Positions 46,909-58,194 of a stretch of 64,000 nucleotides of DNA are shown here, one piece after another. The stretch covers positions 62,001 to 126,000 of the forward strand of contig NZ_JAELUG010000004.1 in NCBI RefSeq assembly GCF_016429255.1, in the 5' to 3' direction. Below the pieces are notes generated by a model. The model was not told the DNA's origin and ran no database searches. It saw only the letters and a list, made by a program, of their open reading frames with translations. The DNA is from Rhizobium sp. ASV8 (GTDB taxonomy: Bacteria; Pseudomonadota; Alphaproteobacteria; Rhizobiales; Rhizobiaceae). The first letter of the stretch is position 1. Each line of letters begins with the position of its first letter. The position numbers were made by a program, and so were the translations under genes.

Positions 46909-46961
46909 ATTCTCGCTCGCATTGAGCCTTCGATATCCCTCAGTCCTCCAATGCGGAGAAA

Positions 46962-47363
46962 CTACTTCTCCACCAGCTTCAGCTGCTTGTCGAAAACCTT
47001 CAAGACTTGGCTGAGGTCATGCCCGCGCTTCAATGTCATCCCGTTGGTATTGATGACGGAGAAAGCACCCTGCTTGGCGGCCAGTTTCGGGTTCTTTTCG
47101 ATGCGGAAGAGCGGCATCTCGCCGGAACGCTTGAAGACGGAGAAGACCGCCTTTTCCTTCAGGTGGTCGATCGCGTAATCCCGCCACTCGCCCTCGCCGA
47201 CCATACGGCCGTAAATCCAGAGAATGGCATCCAGCTCGCGGCGATGGAACGTCACCGGCAACGGATCCTTGCTCTGTTTGTATTCTTTGAGATCGACGAC
47301 GACGGAGGTGTTATTTTCCACGGAGCGGCTTTCGCTATGTCGCAAATCCGGCTGATCAGTCAT
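46962..47363 (-). CDS. DUF2794 domain-containing protein
   Basis: This 133-residue protein is a DUF2794 member, a family conserved in alphaproteobacteria. Segments VTFHRRELDAILWIYGRMV, EWRDYAIDHLKEKAVFSVFK and PLFRIEKNPKLAAKQGAFSV (in parts) are family-typical. The function is unknown; it is soluble. ATG 47363 follows GGGGGATTG. It is monocistronic, and its upstream gap is filled by repeats. Confidence 0.92.
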   Translation of the reverse strand: MTDQPDLRHSESRSVENNTSVVVDLKEYKQSKDPLPVTFHRRELDAILWIYGRMVGEGEWRDYAIDHLKEKAVFSVFKRSGEMPLFRIEKNPKLAAKQGAFSVINTNGMTLKRGHDLSQVLKVFDKQLKLVEK

Positions 47364-47827
47364 CAATCCCCCAAGGGCTATCTCATGACAGGAGAATGAC
47401 AGTTTGCCTCAGCCGCATCAAATTGCAAGACGTCTAGAGTCGGATGATTTCAGGTCTGTTCGACCTGAAATATGAATCCGCTCTAGAATCAAAGATGTAG
47501 AGCGTGATGTCATCCGAAAACCGCATACACTTTTCGGCATCACGCTCTGGCGGCTCACAATTTCTTTCCCATGCCCAAAAGCGTCTCCGCAGCGCCGCAT
47601 TTCAGTCAAAACCACGCCAAATTTGCGGGAAGTATAGGCAGCCGCTTGGCGCCGCCGCGCCAAGCCGCCCGGCCGGGACGTATCGATAAACCCCAGCCCC
47701 GAATGCGTCCTTGCCGGGCACCTCCCCTTCTTGGCATCAGCCAAAATAGGGAAACTTTTGGCATATGCCAAAGCGGAGACCCTTTCGATGGTAGCCGAAA
47801 TAGAAGGCTTCCCGCCAAAGGATAGGC
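47364..47827. other. Repeat-containing gap between DUF2794 and DUF1223 genes
   Basis: These 464 bases hold the two-part palindromic repeat 47433-47548. The rest (47560-47820) is GC-rich with no convincing gene; the phrases CCAAAATAGGGAAACTTTTGGC and CATATGCCAAAGCGG around 47740-47775 contain small inverted TTTGGC/GCCAAA words. Confidence 0.45.
47433..47548. repeat. Two-part palindromic mosaic repeat, copy 1
   Basis: Part 1 (47433-47487) runs from TCTAGAGTCGGATGATTTCAG to CTGAAATATGAATCCGCTCTAGA; part 2 (47499-47548) from AGAGCGTGATGTCATCCGAAAA to TTTTCGGCATCACGCTCT. Each part is a hairpin. The same two parts occur in the same order at 62186-62300. Confidence 0.8.
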
Positions 47828-48571
47828 TCAGCCGTCCGAGCCCACCGTCAGAACAGTCGCGCCGATGATGGCCGAGGGATCGCCTGAAGGCGACGACGAT
47901 TGCAGAAGCACCGCAAGTCCCCTGCGCCCCGCCTTGCTCAGCACATTCGCGGGCAGCACGATATTCATCGCCTTCCCATCCCACATGCCGACTGTCTCGA
48001 CATCGGAAACCGCGTGCATGTAAGCAATCTGCTGGCCGTTGTTTTCACCGCCCTTGGGAGCGACCATCTGCTCCTTGTCGAAATAGACGACGACGACATT
48101 CGCCTTGCCTTGGCCAGCGCCGATCTTGATCGAAAGCTCATCGTCCTTCATCGCAGCATTCACCGGAATGGTCAGGCCCTCGCCATTGCGCTGGAATGTA
48201 TCAATCTTGACGTTGATCGCATTGAGGTCGGCACCGTTCATATGATCACGGCCATTGACGATGGCCTGCGGCGTATAGACCCCGCTACGCCCGAGCGTGC
48301 GTGCATAGGCATATTGGCGCGCCGTGTTGTCCTTGGACGCCATGGTGTCGCTCCAGCCTAGATAGTTCCAGTAGTCGACATGATAGGCGAGCGCCACGAC
48401 GTCGCCCTGGCGAATCAGCTTGCGGAAGGCCGCGTCGGCCGGCGGACAGGAAGCGCAGCCCTGTGCGGTGAAAAGCTCGACCACGCCCTTGATCTTCGCA
48501 GCCTCCTGCGCATGCAGCGAACTTGCGAGCGCTATGCCTGCCAGAAGTGGAACCGAAAATCGAAGGCGCAT
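47828..48571 (-). CDS. DUF1223 domain-containing secreted protein
   Basis: This 247-residue protein has a signal peptide (MRLRFSVPLLAGIALASSLHAQ) and a thioredoxin-like DUF1223 domain with VVELFTAQGCASCPPADAAF (Cys-x-x-Cys), ALAYHVDYWNYLGWSD and a VYTPQAIVNGRDHMNG segment. It is probably a periplasmic redox or binding protein; the function is unknown. The reading frame ends just before the repeat-containing gap. Confidence 0.92.
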   Translation of the reverse strand: MRLRFSVPLLAGIALASSLHAQEAAKIKGVVELFTAQGCASCPPADAAFRKLIRQGDVVALAYHVDYWNYLGWSDTMASKDNTARQYAYARTLGRSGVYTPQAIVNGRDHMNGADLNAINVKIDTFQRNGEGLTIPVNAAMKDDELSIKIGAGQGKANVVVVYFDKEQMVAPKGGENNGQQIAYMHAVSDVETVGMWDGKAMNIVLPANVLSKAGRRGLAVLLQSSSPSGDPSAIIGATVLTVGSDG

Positions 48572-48769
48572 TCTATCTTACCTCTGCATCAAATTTCGCC
48601 GGCCGCCTGCGCAGCCTCCGAAACATTCACGCTCTTTGGGGCGGTAAGGCCATATCAAGCCCGAAAAACCTGAAACAAGAGATAATAGCTAAGCGTGATG
48701 ACGCAAAGTCACGATGGGGTGAGGCCAAGGCCGCATGGCAGGTGCGCCGAACACATCCCCGTGAAAAAG

Positions 48770-48803
48770 AAGAGGCCGCCGGAAGAGTTTTCCGGCGGCC
48801 TCC
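48770..48803 (-). terminator. Rho-independent terminator of acnA
   Basis: On the minus strand GAGGCCGCCGGAA pairs with TTCCGGCGGCCTC, followed by TTCTTTTTC. It lies about 22 bases downstream of the acnA stop. Confidence 0.9.
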
Positions 48804-48824
48804 TAAGATCAGCGTCGATAGCTA

Positions 48825-51515
<2,691 letters not shown>

Positions 51516-51776
51516 GAGATACCCCGTTTCTGATAGCCAACACAGTCGTGCGAACGCCTATGCACTTTATGCACATCAGGATGCGGGTACGGCCATTTCC
51601 GCTGTCCGCACGTAAGGAGAATACCTTAAGTTCGGCGCAAGGATGAAATTCACGCCGACCGCTGGCGTGGTTGCAGGTCTTATAGATAATTTCGTAAAGA
51701 CTTGCCAGAGTGACAAGATGCAAATTTGGACAATTTTTTGCGCATTGCGGTAAAGAAATAGGGAAAGCCTGAGCGA
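51516..51776. other. Divergent gap between acnA and ccmA
   Basis: These 261 bases carry both promoter regions. The part 51670-51750 is A/T-rich. No clear iron-responsive box (Irr, RirA or Fur type) could be assigned by eye. Confidence 0.4.
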
Positions 51777-52424
51777 ATGCATCTAAGCGCTGAAAATCTG
51801 GCGGCACGGCGGGGCGAGGACCTGATTTTCTCGAATGTTTCCCTCAACTTGACGGATGGCGAAGCCCTGGTTCTGACAGGCCGCAACGGGTCGGGAAAAT
51901 CAACGCTTTTGCGCGTTGTCGCAGGCCTTCTCAGGCAAGAAAAAGGCCGCATCACATTCATCGGAAATGACGGCGAATCGGGCCGGCCGGCGGGCGAAGC
52001 CAGCCACTATCTCGGCCATCGCAATGCGATGAAATCCGAGCTGACCGTCGCGGAAAACCTGACCTTCTGGAAGACCTTCCTTCGCGACATGCCCGGCGGC
52101 TTCGGCTTGAGTGCGGATGAAGCGGCTGACGCCGTCGGCCTCGCCGACATCACGCATCTGCCCTTCGGCTACCTCTCTGCCGGTCAGCAGCGGCGAATCG
52201 CCTTCGCCAAACTCCTCGTCGCCTACCGCCCGATCTGGATCCTCGACGAACCGACGGCGGCGCTGGACAGCTCGGCGGACCAGCTCTTCGCGCAGCTGAT
52301 CATGGCGCATCAGAAAAGTGGTGGCATCGTACTTGCTGCAACGCACCAACCGCTGGGGCTGGAGGTGGCGCAGGAGATGCACATGACCGGGTTTACCGGG
52401 GTGAATGAAGGGATATGGGGATGA
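51777..52424 (+). CDS. ccmA: Heme exporter ATP-binding protein CcmA
   Basis: This 215-residue ATPase is part of the CcmABCD complex of cytochrome c maturation system I, which frees heme-loaded CcmE. Walker A is TGRNGSGKSTLLRV, the signature is LSAGQQRRIAFAKLL and Walker B is IWILDEPTAALD. It starts MHLSAENLAARRGEDLIF, typical of CcmA. A composite repeat separates it from ccmB. Confidence 0.95.
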   Translation: MHLSAENLAARRGEDLIFSNVSLNLTDGEALVLTGRNGSGKSTLLRVVAGLLRQEKGRITFIGNDGESGRPAGEASHYLGHRNAMKSELTVAENLTFWKTFLRDMPGGFGLSADEAADAVGLADITHLPFGYLSAGQQRRIAFAKLLVAYRPIWILDEPTAALDSSADQLFAQLIMAHQKSGGIVLAATHQPLGLEVAQEMHMTGFTGVNEGIWG

Positions 52425-52452
52425 TGCCGATGGTGCTCAACTTGCCGAACCT

Positions 52453-52648
52453 GCGTCACCCCCCTCTGTCACTTCGTGACATCTCCCCCACAAGGGGAGA
52501 GATTGTTGGGAGTTCGCAGCATCCGCTTACAAAACCGTTGAGTTCCGTCTCTGCAGAGTCGATGTTGGATGCGGACTTGTGCGCGCTACAAATTACCAAT
52601 CTCCCCCCTTGTGGGGGAGATGTCCCGAAAGGGACAGAGGAGGGTATC
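52453..52648. repeat. Composite inverted repeat between ccmA and ccmB
   Basis: A left arm (52453-52504: GCGTCACCCCCCTCTGTC, GACATCTCCCCCACAAGGGG) and a right arm (52599-52648: ATCTCCCCCCTTGTGGGGGAGATGTCC, GGGACAGAGGAGGG, read in parts) are reverse complements, separated by about 95 bases. The same arms occur inside ftsY (57737-57789 and 57961-58013). The right arm is open in the ccmB frame, which extends the ccmB open frame upstream to 52579. Confidence 0.85.
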
Positions 52649-52671
52649 GTGCCTCATATTCGGTGCCATGC

Positions 52672-53331
52672 ATGACCGCCCTTTTCCTCCGCGACCTCAA
52701 ACTTTCGGTGCGCGCCGGTGGCGGGGCGTTGATCGGCATCCTCTTCTTCCTCACCGTTGTCGCCGTTATCCCCTTTGGTGTCGGCCCGGACCTAAAACTC
52801 CTCTCGCGCATCGGGCCGGCTATCGTCTGGATCGGCGCGCTGCTCGCAAGCCTTCTCGGCCTCGACCGGCTGTTCCAGGCCGAGCGTGACGACGGCTCGC
52901 TCGATCTGCTCGTCATGCAGGAAACGCCGCTGGTCCTCACGGTTTTCATCAAATGCGCAGCGCATTGGGTGGCGACCGGCCTGCCGCTCGTCATCGCCTC
53001 CCCCCTGCTCGGCCTCTTTATGAATATGAACGAGACGGCGATCGGCGCGACCGCACTGACGTTGCTCGTCGGCTCTCCGGCGATCACCTTCATCGGCGCG
53101 GTGGGTGCCGCCGTGGCTGTGGCGCTGCCGCGCGGCGGGCTGCTGGTCTCGATCCTCGTGCTGCCGCTCACCATTCCCGTACTGATCTTCGGCGTCAGCG
53201 CCACCTATGCGGCCGTCGAAGGGCCACAGCCCTTCCTGCCGCCGTTCCTCATACTGATCGCGCTCACATTGTTCTTCGCCGTCCTCGGTCCGGCCGCAGC
53301 CGCCCTCGCCTTGCGCAACACGACTGATTGA
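52672..53331 (+). CDS. ccmB: Heme exporter protein CcmB
   Basis: This 219-residue permease subunit of the CcmABCD complex has six hydrophobic segments. It begins MTALFLRDLKLSVRAGGGAL and has LLSRIGPAIVWIGALLASLLGLDRLF and LPLVIASPLLGLFMNM in the expected order. The start at 52672 is the family N-terminus; the in-frame codons upstream to 52579 come from the composite repeat. No good Shine-Dalgarno is seen at 52672, which leaves some doubt over the start. Confidence 0.93.
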   Translation: MTALFLRDLKLSVRAGGGALIGILFFLTVVAVIPFGVGPDLKLLSRIGPAIVWIGALLASLLGLDRLFQAERDDGSLDLLVMQETPLVLTVFIKCAAHWVATGLPLVIASPLLGLFMNMNETAIGATALTLLVGSPAITFIGAVGAAVAVALPRGGLLVSILVLPLTIPVLIFGVSATYAAVEGPQPFLPPFLILIALTLFFAVLGPAAAALALRNTTD

Positions 53332-53353
53332 TCCGCTCGGGAATCAAAGAGGT

Positions 53354-53404
53354 GAAGCGCGATATCCTCCGAAAATCACCTGCACTTTTCGGCGTCACGC
53401 TCTA
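53354..53404. repeat. CCGAAAA/TTTTCGG palindromic repeat after ccmB
   Basis: GAAGCGCGATATCCTCCGAAAA and TTTTCGGCGTCACGCTC form an imperfect hairpin in the ccmB-ccmC gap, of the same family as 47499-47548 and 62252-62300. Confidence 0.7.
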
Positions 53405-53477
53405 AGAGATACTGTTTCGTCGATCTGAGACAATGCGGTCGATTGCCGGAAAAGCCATATCGGGTTAAACAAACCGC

Positions 53478-54239
53478 ATGAGCGACATCAGCCCTGCGAT
53501 CAGCCGTTTTTCCGACCTCGCCAACCCCACGCGGTTTCTGGCCTTTTCGGCGCGTCTCATACCCTGGCTGGCGGCCATCTCGGCCGTGCTTTTCGCAATC
53601 GGCCTCTATCTGTCCTTTACGACCTCGGGCGACTACCAGCAGGGCGATACCGTCCGTATCATGTATATTCACGTTCCCGCCGCTTGGCTGTCGATGATGT
53701 GCTACACGATCATGAGCATGTCGGCGATCGGCACGCTGGTCTGGCGCCATCCGCTGGCCGACGTCGCCGGCAAGACCGCCGCTCCGCTCGGCGCCGCCTT
53801 CACGCTGATCGCGCTGGTCACCGGCTCGCTCTGGGGCAAGCCGATGTGGGGCACCTACTGGGTCTGGGATGCGCGCCTGACCTCAGTCTTCATTCTTTTT
53901 CTTATGTATCTCGGCCTGATCGCGCTCAACCGCGCCATGGACGACCCGTCGAAAGCGGCCCGCGTCGCATCGATCCTGACGCTGGTCGGGTTCGTCAATA
54001 TCCCGATCATCAAGTTTTCGGTCGACTGGTGGAACACCCTGCATCAGTCGGAAAGCATCATGCGCATGGATGGCCCTGCCATCGACGCTGAATTCCTCCG
54101 GCCGCTCTTCATCATGGCGCTGGCCTTCACGCTGCTGTTTTTCACGCTGCATCTGATGGCGATCCGCAACGAAATCTGGCGCCGGCGCATCGCCGCGCAA
54201 CGCCGCATCGCCGCACGCATGGCCGCCCGGGAGGAGTAA
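53478..54239 (+). CDS. ccmC: Heme transport protein CcmC
   Basis: This 253-residue membrane protein transfers heme to CcmE. It has six hydrophobic segments and the heme-handling tryptophan-rich motif [18 protein letters not shown], plus conserved periplasmic histidines ([24 protein letters not shown]). The position between ccmB and ccmD fits. Confidence 0.96.
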   Translation: MSDISPAISRFSDLANPTRFLAFSARLIPWLAAISAVLFAIGLYLSFTTSGDYQQGDTVRIMYIHVPAAWLSMMCYTIMSMSAIGTLVWRHPLADVAGKTAAPLGAAFTLIALVTGSLWGKPMWGTYWVWDARLTSVFILFLMYLGLIALNRAMDDPSKAARVASILTLVGFVNIPIIKFSVDWWNTLHQSESIMRMDGPAIDAEFLRPLFIMALAFTLLFFTLHLMAIRNEIWRRRIAAQRRIAARMAAREE

Positions 54240-54240
54240 G

Positions 54241-54414
54241 ATGAGCCATCCCTTCTACGTCTTCGGCTCCTATGGCTTTGCCGCCTTCATGATCCTCGCC
54301 ATCATCGCCTGGGTATGGATCGACGGACGCCTGCGCCGCCGCGAACTTGCCGCATTGGAAGCCTCCGGCATCCGCCGCCGCTCGCAGCGCGCGTCCGAAG
54401 GCGAAACGAAATGA
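54241..54414 (+). CDS. ccmD: Heme exporter protein CcmD
   Basis: This 57-residue protein has one membrane helix: [40 protein letters not shown], then a basic tail. It is the small CcmD subunit that helps release holo-CcmE from the CcmABC complex. It starts 1 base after the ccmC stop and its stop overlaps the ccmG start (ATGA, 54411-54414), which fixes its frame. Confidence 0.93.
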   Translation: MSHPFYVFGSYGFAAFMILAIIAWVWIDGRLRRRELAALEASGIRRRSQRASEGETK

Positions 54415-55022
54415 CTGCCGATACCGACAATAAAGAACAGCCGAAATCGGGTGGCACCGCGCGCTATCTGCTGGCGCTGATCCCGCTCATCGTCTTTGCC
54501 TGCATCGCGCTTGCCGTCGGCAAAGTCATGTATGATCAGGAAGTGCACGGCACCGACATCTCCGCCATCCCCTCGGCGCTTATCGGTACGAAAGCGCCAA
54601 AACTGGCTCTGCCCCCACTCGAAGGTTCCAACCTGCCGGCGCTGACAGATGATGCCATCAAGGGCAAGCTGACCCTCGTCAATGTCTTTGCCTCCTGGTG
54701 CATTCCCTGCCGCGACGAACATCCGGTGCTGAAGGAACTCGCCAAGAGCGGTCAGCTCAACATCGTGGCCATCAATTACAAGGACACGAGCGAGAACGCG
54801 CTCCGCTTCCTCGGCGAACTCGGCAACCCCTACAAAGCGATCGGCATTGACCCGAATGGCACCGCCGCCATCGACTGGGGCGTCTACGGCATTCCGGAAT
54901 CTTATCTTGTCTCTCCGGACGGTACGATCCTCTACAAGCAGGTCGGCCCTTTCACGCCCACCAGCCTGAAGGAAGGGCTCTATCCGGCGATTGAGAAGGC
55001 GATTGGGAAGGCGGGCGCCTAG
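54411..55022 (+). CDS. ccmG: Periplasmic thiol:disulfide oxidoreductase CcmG (DsbE)
   Basis: This 203-residue protein has an N-terminal anchor helix ([19 protein letters not shown], about residues 19-37) and a thioredoxin domain with [17 protein letters not shown]. It reduces apocytochrome c thiols for heme attachment. The ATG overlaps the ccmD stop; a longer frame to 54315 lies inside ccmD. Its TAG stop is the first part of a repeat. Confidence 0.95.
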   Translation: MTADTDNKEQPKSGGTARYLLALIPLIVFACIALAVGKVMYDQEVHGTDISAIPSALIGTKAPKLALPPLEGSNLPALTDDAIKGKLTLVNVFASWCIPCRDEHPVLKELAKSGQLNIVAINYKDTSENALRFLGELGNPYKAIGIDPNGTAAIDWGVYGIPESYLVSPDGTILYKQVGPFTPTSLKEGLYPAIEKAIGKAGA

Positions 55023-55125
55023 AGCATGTCGCGCAAAAGTGTACAGCGGTTTTGCGACTACGACATGCGTGAAATCAAAGAGCGAAAGCGCGTGAAGCGA
55101 ATCTTAGAGATCGCGACGCGCTTTA
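55020..55125. repeat. Rhizobial AGAGCATGTC repeat, full-length copy
   Basis: The element runs TAGAGCATGTCGCGCAAAAG to GATCGCGACGCGCTTTAG. It is the reverse complement of 29689-29794 over its full length and related to 12750-12813. The ccmG stop is in its first three bases. Confidence 0.85.
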
Positions 55126-55157
55126 GCCACTTTCTCCCTTTTGGGCGGACCACCCGC

Positions 55158-55309
55158 CCTCGTGGTTCGAGGCTCCAGCCCTGCGGGCCTCCGCACCTCA
55201 CCATGAGGGTTAGTCTCTGCCTCTTAACTGGGGAGGCCCACTCCACCTCATGGTGAGGTGCCCAGTTGCCGAAGCGATAGTGCAGGCGATTGGGCCTCGA
55301 ACCACGAGG
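55158..55309. repeat. Long nested inverted repeat
   Basis: Outer arms CCTCGTGGTTCGAGGC (55158-55173) and GCCTCGAACCACGAGG (55294-55309) and inner arms GCACCTCACCATGAGG (55193-55208) and CCTCATGGTGAGGTGC (55246-55261) are perfect reverse complements. The whole is a 152-base cruciform-type structure in the convergent gap between ccmG and the DUF2585 gene. Such elements are repeated in rhizobia, but only one copy is in this window. Confidence 0.8.
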
Positions 55310-55337
55310 TGGCCACGGAGCCAGCCTCAAAATCCTC

Positions 55338-55928
55338 TCAAATCCCGCCTTGCCAGGTCTTGATCGCCTCGAGCGGCCAGACGAGCATCAGCACGTTGAG
55401 CGTGAGATTGTCGCGGATCAGCCAGCCGGTGAGCAGCTCGAAGAAGATCGCGATGGCAATCGTCACCACCACCGGGGCGCGCCAGGCAAACAGGAAGCCC
55501 ACCACCATGAAAACGGCATCCATCGCCGAATTGAGGATGCTGTCACCGACATAGTCGAGCGAGATCGTCGCCGCGCGGTAGCGATTGATGATGATCGGGG
55601 AATTTTCCAGAAGTTCCCAGCCGGATTCGATCAACATGGCAACGAAGAGCCGTATCGATAGCGGCTTGCCGCGCATGATGAGATGCGTCAGCCCGAAGAA
55701 GAGGAAGCCGTGGATGATATGCGACGGCGTGTACCAATCGGCGATATGCTGCGAGTTGCCGCTGGATTTCACGACCGGCTCGAAGAGCTTTACATAGCCG
55801 CAGGTGCAGATCCACACGCGGCCCATCATGTGTTCCGCGACGATCTGCACGAGCAGAATGACGGCACAGGCGATGAACCAGAAGCTTTGTTGCTGGTGGC
55901 GGCTGCGGTCAGCGACCGTTTCCGTCAT
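55338..55928 (-). CDS. UPF0314 / DUF2585 membrane protein
   Basis: This 196-residue membrane protein has the DUF2585 signature [35 protein letters not shown] and [20 protein letters not shown] with five or so hydrophobic segments. The function is unknown. Its start overlaps the stop of yciB by 4 bases (55925-55928), so it is the last gene of the dapF-mtaB-ftsY-yciB run. Confidence 0.92.
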   Translation of the reverse strand: MTETVADRSRHQQQSFWFIACAVILLVQIVAEHMMGRVWICTCGYVKLFEPVVKSSGNSQHIADWYTPSHIIHGFLFFGLTHLIMRGKPLSIRLFVAMLIESGWELLENSPIIINRYRAATISLDYVGDSILNSAMDAVFMVVGFLFAWRAPVVVTIAIAIFFELLTGWLIRDNLTLNVLMLVWPLEAIKTWQGGI

Positions 55929-56644
55929 TTACCGTTTTCCGATGGCTGCTCGATCGTATGCTTCATGATCAACGGCATCTGCGACAATGTGAAGAGGATG
56001 GTGATCGGCATCGTTCCCCAGACCTTGAAGTTGACCCAGAGATTGTCCGCAGCCTTGGCGTCGGGAAGGTAAAGCCAGTTTGAGCCACGCCAGACCACTT
56101 CGTTGAGCACGGCGAGGACGAAGAAGAAAATGCCCCAGCGCAGCGTCAACTTCCGCCAGCCTTCGGCATCCAGCTGAAAGGCCGCATTGAAGACGTAGCC
56201 CAGCAGCGACTTGCCGAACGCAAGACCGCCGAGCAACACCACGCCGAATAACGCATTGACGATGGTCGGCTTCATCTTGATGAAGGTTTCGTTCTGGAGA
56301 TAGATGCCGAGCGCGCCGAAGACCAGGACGACAATGCCCGACACGAAGGGCATCAGTGGCAGATGGCCGAGCATGACCTTCGAGACGATGAGAGAAAGTA
56401 CCGTTGCGGCCATGAACAGGCCGGTGGCAACGAAAAGCGGGCCGCCGAGCGTCGCCAATTGCGGGAAATGCTGTACCAGCCACTCGCCGCGCAGATTGCC
56501 GAAGAAGAATACCAGCAGCGGCCCGAGCTCCAGAACCAGCTTGAGCATCGGGTGATGCTTATCGGCGGCGCTTGGGGTGAGTTCGTTGTCGCTGGTCGTC
56601 ATCGCGGCACTTTCGCTATCGTCGAATCTGTTCTTGTCGTTCAT
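55925..56644 (-). CDS. yciB: Inner membrane-spanning protein YciB (septation protein A family)
   Basis: This 239-residue protein has a 30-residue hydrophilic N-terminus, then five to six membrane helices: [47 protein letters not shown] (in parts), and [19 protein letters not shown]. YciB takes part in envelope and septum integrity. The ATG overlaps the ftsY stop (ATGA). A downstream in-frame ATG (residue 15) is also possible. Confidence 0.93.
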   Translation of the reverse strand: MNDKNRFDDSESAAMTTSDNELTPSAADKHHPMLKLVLELGPLLVFFFGNLRGEWLVQHFPQLATLGGPLFVATGLFMAATVLSLIVSKVMLGHLPLMPFVSGIVVLVFGALGIYLQNETFIKMKPTIVNALFGVVLLGGLAFGKSLLGYVFNAAFQLDAEGWRKLTLRWGIFFFVLAVLNEVVWRGSNWLYLPDAKAADNLWVNFKVWGTMPITILFTLSQMPLIMKHTIEQPSENGK

Positions 56645-58176
56645 TGGTTGCTTCCGGCACCAGTGCCTGCGATGGCGTTGGCGAAATCTTCAGCCTCAAA
56701 CGGCTCGAGATCGTCTACACCTTCTCCGACACCGATGAAATAGACAGGCAGCTTGTGCTTCGCCGAGATCGCCACGAGGATGCCGCCTCGCGCCGTGCCG
56801 TCGAGCTTGGTCATGATCAGCCCGTTGACCCCGGCGACGTTGCGGAAGATCTCCACCTGGTTCAAGGCGTTCTGGCCGGTGGTGGCATCGAGCGTCTGCA
56901 GTACGGTATGCGGTGCATCCGGATCGAGCTTGCCGAGCACGCGGACGATCTTTTCGAGCTCGGCCATCAGCTCCGCCTTGTTCTGCAGGCGGCCGGCGGT
57001 GTCGATGATCAGCACGTCGCTCTTGTTGGCCTTGGCCTGCTGAAAGGCATCGAAAGCGAGGCCGGCGGCGTCCGCGCCGAGCTTCGTGCCGATGAATTCC
57101 GACTTGGTTCGGTCGGCCCAGATCTTCAGCTGTTCGATGGCGGCGGCGCGGAACGTATCGCCCGCTGCGACCATGACCTTCAGTCCGGCGCCTGAAAGCT
57201 TGGCCGCCAGCTTGCCGATCGTGGTGGTCTTGCCGGTGCCATTGACGCCGACCACGAGGATGACATGCGGCTTGTGGCTGAGATCGAGCTGCAAGGGCTT
57301 GGCGACGGGCTTCAGCACCTTGGCGATTTCCTGCGCCATGATGCGGCCGACATCCTCGCTGGTCACATCCTTGCCATAGCGCTCGGAGGCCAGCGTATCG
57401 GTGACGCGCATCGCGGTTTCAACGCCGAGATCGGCCTGGATCAGCAGATCCTCCAGATCCTGCAGCGTCTGATCATCGAGCTTGCGCTTGGTGAAGAGCG
57501 CCGCGATCTGGCCGGTCAGCTGCGACGAGGTGCGCGCAAGCCCGGCGCGCAGGCGCTGGAACCAGGAAAGTTTCTGCTTTGGGGCTTCAGGAGCTGGTGC
57601 CGGAGCCGAGGCGGCGGTGGAGAAGCCTTTGGGCAGGATGGGGGCTGCGGCTGGGGTATCAGTGTTTTCGGAGGAAGGTTCCGGATTAGCTCGAGTTTCC
57701 GTTTTCTCCGACGGAGGTTCCGAGCTTGTTGGAGCTGCGTCACCCCCCTCTGTCCTGTCGGACATCTCCCCCACAACGGGGGAGATCGGTTCCGAGGGGG
57801 CTTCCCCTGAAACCACATTGGCTTCTGTAGCGGCGGATTGTTCCGACTCAACCGCCTGCTCTTCTGCATCCTGCGTCTTCGTATCAGGTTCAACGAAAGC
57901 AACTGGCTCTGCGACCTGCTCAGCCTCTAGCTCTTGCTCAGCCGGCGCCTCGCTCTCCAAGCGATCTCCCCCCTTGTGGGGGAGATGTCCCGAAGGGACA
58001 GAGGGGGGTGCCGAAGGTTCGACCAACTCGGAAGCCGGCGAAACATCTGCAACAGGCAGCACCTCCTGCTCGACGACAGGCGTTTCAACCTTCGGTGAAA
58101 CCTCCGCGGGCGCCTGCTCCTCGGCCGGCTTTTCGCGGCCGAAGGTGAAGACTTTTTTGATGAAACCGAGCGCCAT
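56641..58176 (-). CDS. ftsY: Signal recognition particle receptor FtsY, with repeat-derived inserts
   Basis: This 511-residue GTPase docks the SRP-ribosome complex at the membrane. The C-terminal NG domain is normal: [22 protein letters not shown]1 [52 protein letters not shown] and [12 protein letters not shown]. The acidic N-terminal region (about 200 residues) is variable in the family, and here it contains two copies of the composite repeat in frame: [17 protein letters not shown] (residues about 55-72) and [18 protein letters not shown] (about 130-147). Length is above that of many FtsY proteins. It is co-transcribed with yciB downstream and mtaB upstream. Confidence 0.96.
   Translation of the reverse strand: MALGFIKKVFTFGREKPAEEQAPAEVSPKVETPVVEQEVLPVADVSPASELVEPSAPPSVPSGHLPHKGGDRLESEAPAEQELEAEQVAEPVAFVEPDTKTQDAEEQAVESEQSAATEANVVSGEAPSEPISPVVGEMSDRTEGGDAAPTSSEPPSEKTETRANPEPSSENTDTPAAAPILPKGFSTAASAPAPAPEAPKQKLSWFQRLRAGLARTSSQLTGQIAALFTKRKLDDQTLQDLEDLLIQADLGVETAMRVTDTLASERYGKDVTSEDVGRIMAQEIAKVLKPVAKPLQLDLSHKPHVILVVGVNGTGKTTTIGKLAAKLSGAGLKVMVAAGDTFRAAAIEQLKIWADRTKSEFIGTKLGADAAGLAFDAFQQAKANKSDVLIIDTAGRLQNKAELMAELEKIVRVLGKLDPDAPHTVLQTLDATTGQNALNQVEIFRNVAGVNGLIMTKLDGTARGGILVAISAKHKLPVYFIGVGEGVDDLEPFEAEDFANAIAGTGAGSNQ
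57737..57789. repeat. Composite repeat arm A inside ftsY
   Basis: CGTCACCCCCCTCTGTC and GACATCTCCCCCACAACGGG match the left arm of the ccmA-ccmB repeat at 52453-52504. Here the arm is read in frame in ftsY and encodes residues about 130-147. Confidence 0.85.
57961..58013. repeat. Composite repeat arm B inside ftsY
   Basis: GATCTCCCCCCTTGTGGGGG and GGGACAGAGGGGGGTG match the right arm at 52599-52648 and are the reverse complement of arm A. It encodes FtsY residues about 55-72. The two arms are 171 bases apart and are a coding inverted repeat. Confidence 0.85.
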
Positions 58177-58194
58177 GAAGTATCCGTTGAAGCA

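Noticed and set aside
52453-52648. CRISPR-like repeats
   Set aside because: There are only two arms in inverted orientation with one spacer, no direct repeat array and no cas genes; it is an interspersed inverted repeat.
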